Below are positions 63,179 through 64,000 of a stretch of DNA of 64,000 bases, piece by piece (within the stretch, counting starts at the first letter, position 1; the number at the start of each line of letters is the position of its first letter). A model generated the notes under the pieces. The model was not told where the DNA came from. It saw only the letters and a program-made list of their open reading frames with translations, and did not search any database. The stretch comes from Pseudomonas quebecensis (GTDB lineage: Bacteria > Pseudomonadota > Gammaproteobacteria > Pseudomonadales > Pseudomonadaceae). The stretch covers positions 558,001 through 622,000 of the forward strand of contig NZ_CP112866.1 of NCBI RefSeq assembly GCF_026410085.1, read 5' to 3'. Made by a program: the position numbers and the translations under genes.

Positions 63179-63781
63179 ATGAAGAAGTTCGCTCTCGCTA
63201 CCGCAACAGCTACCGCTCTGACCCTGGCCATGGCTAACGCCGCCTTCGCCCAACCTACCCAGGCGCCAATGACTCTGGCTGCTGGCGAGATGACCAAGGC
63301 TAAAGAGTCCACTTCGGATACCTGGATCACCACCAAAGTCAAAGCTGACTTGCTGACTGAAAAAGGCATTCCAGGTTCGGACATCAAGGTTGAAACCAAC
63401 AAAGGCGTGGTTTCCCTGTCTTCCGACGTAGCTATCTCGGACTCGCAGAAAGCGACTGCCGTAGCCATCACCAAGAAAATCAAAGGCGTAACCGCTGTTT
63501 CCGCTGACGGCCTGTTGGCTGGCGGCGCTGTCAAAGCCGATAACATCGACAAATCCAAAGATGCCACTTCGGACACCTGGATCACTACCAAAGTGAAGGC
63601 TGATCTGGTTACCGAAAAAGGTATTCCTGGTACCGACATCAAGGTTGAAACCAACAAAGGCGTGGTTTCCCTGTCGTCCGCTACCCCAGTGACCGAATCG
63701 CAGAAAGCCACTGCTGTTGCGATCACCAAGAAAATCAAAGGCGTTAAAGCTGTATCGGCCGACGGCCTGAAAGCTGAGTAA
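63179..63781 (+). CDS. Exported protein with two tandem BON domains
   Basis: The 200-residue product has a signal peptide (MKKFALATATATALTLAMAN, cleavage after AFA). Two nearly identical BON domains follow (about 42-108 and 127-199). Each runs from SDTWITTKVKADL through DIKVETNKGVVSL to ATAVAITKKIKGV. The repeat unit is 85 residues. BON proteins such as OsmY bind membranes or hydrophobic ligands in the periplasm and are often osmotically or stress induced. AGGAG precedes the ATG, and a sigma54-type promoter lies upstream. Confidence 0.85.
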   Translation: MKKFALATATATALTLAMANAAFAQPTQAPMTLAAGEMTKAKESTSDTWITTKVKADLLTEKGIPGSDIKVETNKGVVSLSSDVAISDSQKATAVAITKKIKGVTAVSADGLLAGGAVKADNIDKSKDATSDTWITTKVKADLVTEKGIPGTDIKVETNKGVVSLSSATPVTESQKATAVAITKKIKGVKAVSADGLKAE

Positions 63782-63861
63782 CGCTCGACAGTTCGTCTGA
63801 ACTTAGCGGCGGCGGCGCGTGAGTTAGATATCCACTCAATGCACCTCTGAGGTTCATGCGA

Positions 63862-63922
63862 CCGACCACACGGAAGTGGTCATTACAGGCCCCGGCACTT
63901 TGTGTCAGGGCCTGTTCTATTT
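63862..63922 (+). terminator. Probable terminator after the BON gene, then unassigned sequence
   Basis: A GACCAC/GTGGTC hairpin (near 63863-63881) is followed by CAGGCCC/GGGCCTG (63886-63915) and TTCTATTT. The remaining bases to 64000 contain a short REP-like stretch (GGTTAGCGAGCTTGCC) and no gene that I can see. Confidence 0.6.
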
Positions 63923-64000
63923 CACGCAGCAATTAAACGTGGCGATCCAGCGTGCTGTGGTTAGCGAGCTTGCCCCAACCGGAGCCGGCTTCCCCCGCCG

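Overview
The window is a piece of a Pseudomonas chromosome, most likely from the P. fluorescens group. GC content is high. Gene content and order follow, from memory, two blocks of the P. aeruginosa PAO1 map: roughly PA4606 to PA4574 for the first 22 kb and PA4772 to PA4739 from 26.5 kb to the end. The 12-residue tmRNA tag (ANDDQYGAALAA) and the abundant paired REP elements (core GTGGGAGGGGGCTTGCCCCC) also fit this group. Nearly all genes are core chromosomal genes. No phage, IS element, CRISPR array or secretion island is visible.

1-7.9 kb: the 3' part of cstA with its small YbdD/YjiX partner, a CobW/YjiA GTPase, glyA, and a 1283-residue PAS/GGDEF/EAL protein (MorA type). 7.9-8.9 kb: a small unknown gene and the decayed remains of an AraC-type regulator. 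8.9-16.4 kb: ettA, gdhA (with ArgR-like half sites upstream), a Gre-family factor with a shortened coiled coil, a lipoprotein, a chorismate mutase, a nested REP cluster, a DUF4105 protein and a DUF3015 protein. 16.7-24.9 kb: a Lon-like protease with a degenerate P-loop, a small conserved protein, a lipoprotein, a UPF0114 membrane protein, an ArnT-like glycosyltransferase and an unrecognised secreted protein.

25.0-26.4 kb is the most unusual stretch. A DUF6124-like gene is apparently frameshifted inside a run of four G-tracts. It is preceded on the minus strand by a highly folded leader with a 12-bp stem, a three-way junction and a cUUCGg tetraloop. The leader can also form mutually exclusive stems that would hide or free the ribosome binding site. 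Next come tmRNA (ssrA) and a small exported protein.

26.5-32.2 kb: lactate utilisation (dld, lldP, divergent lldR with a perfect operator); lldD is missing. 32.2-41.5 kb: smpB, ratA, rnfH, bamE, fur, recN (LexA box), then grpE-dnaK-dnaJ (sigma32 promoter) and dapB. 41.8-48.2 kb: carA-carB-greA, a DUF4149 membrane protein, yhbY and rlmE. 48.4-53.8 kb: ftsH-folP-glmM-tpiA-secG. Two tRNAs (Leu-GAG and initiator Met) lead into rimP-nusA-infB-rbfA-truB-rpsO-pnp. The window ends with a duplicated BON-domain exported protein behind a canonical sigma54 promoter.

The plus-strand half is mainly translation, RNA decay, protein quality control and envelope housekeeping. The lactate and MorA modules are its metabolic and signalling parts. 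Domain positions and family names come from reading the translations; no database was searched.
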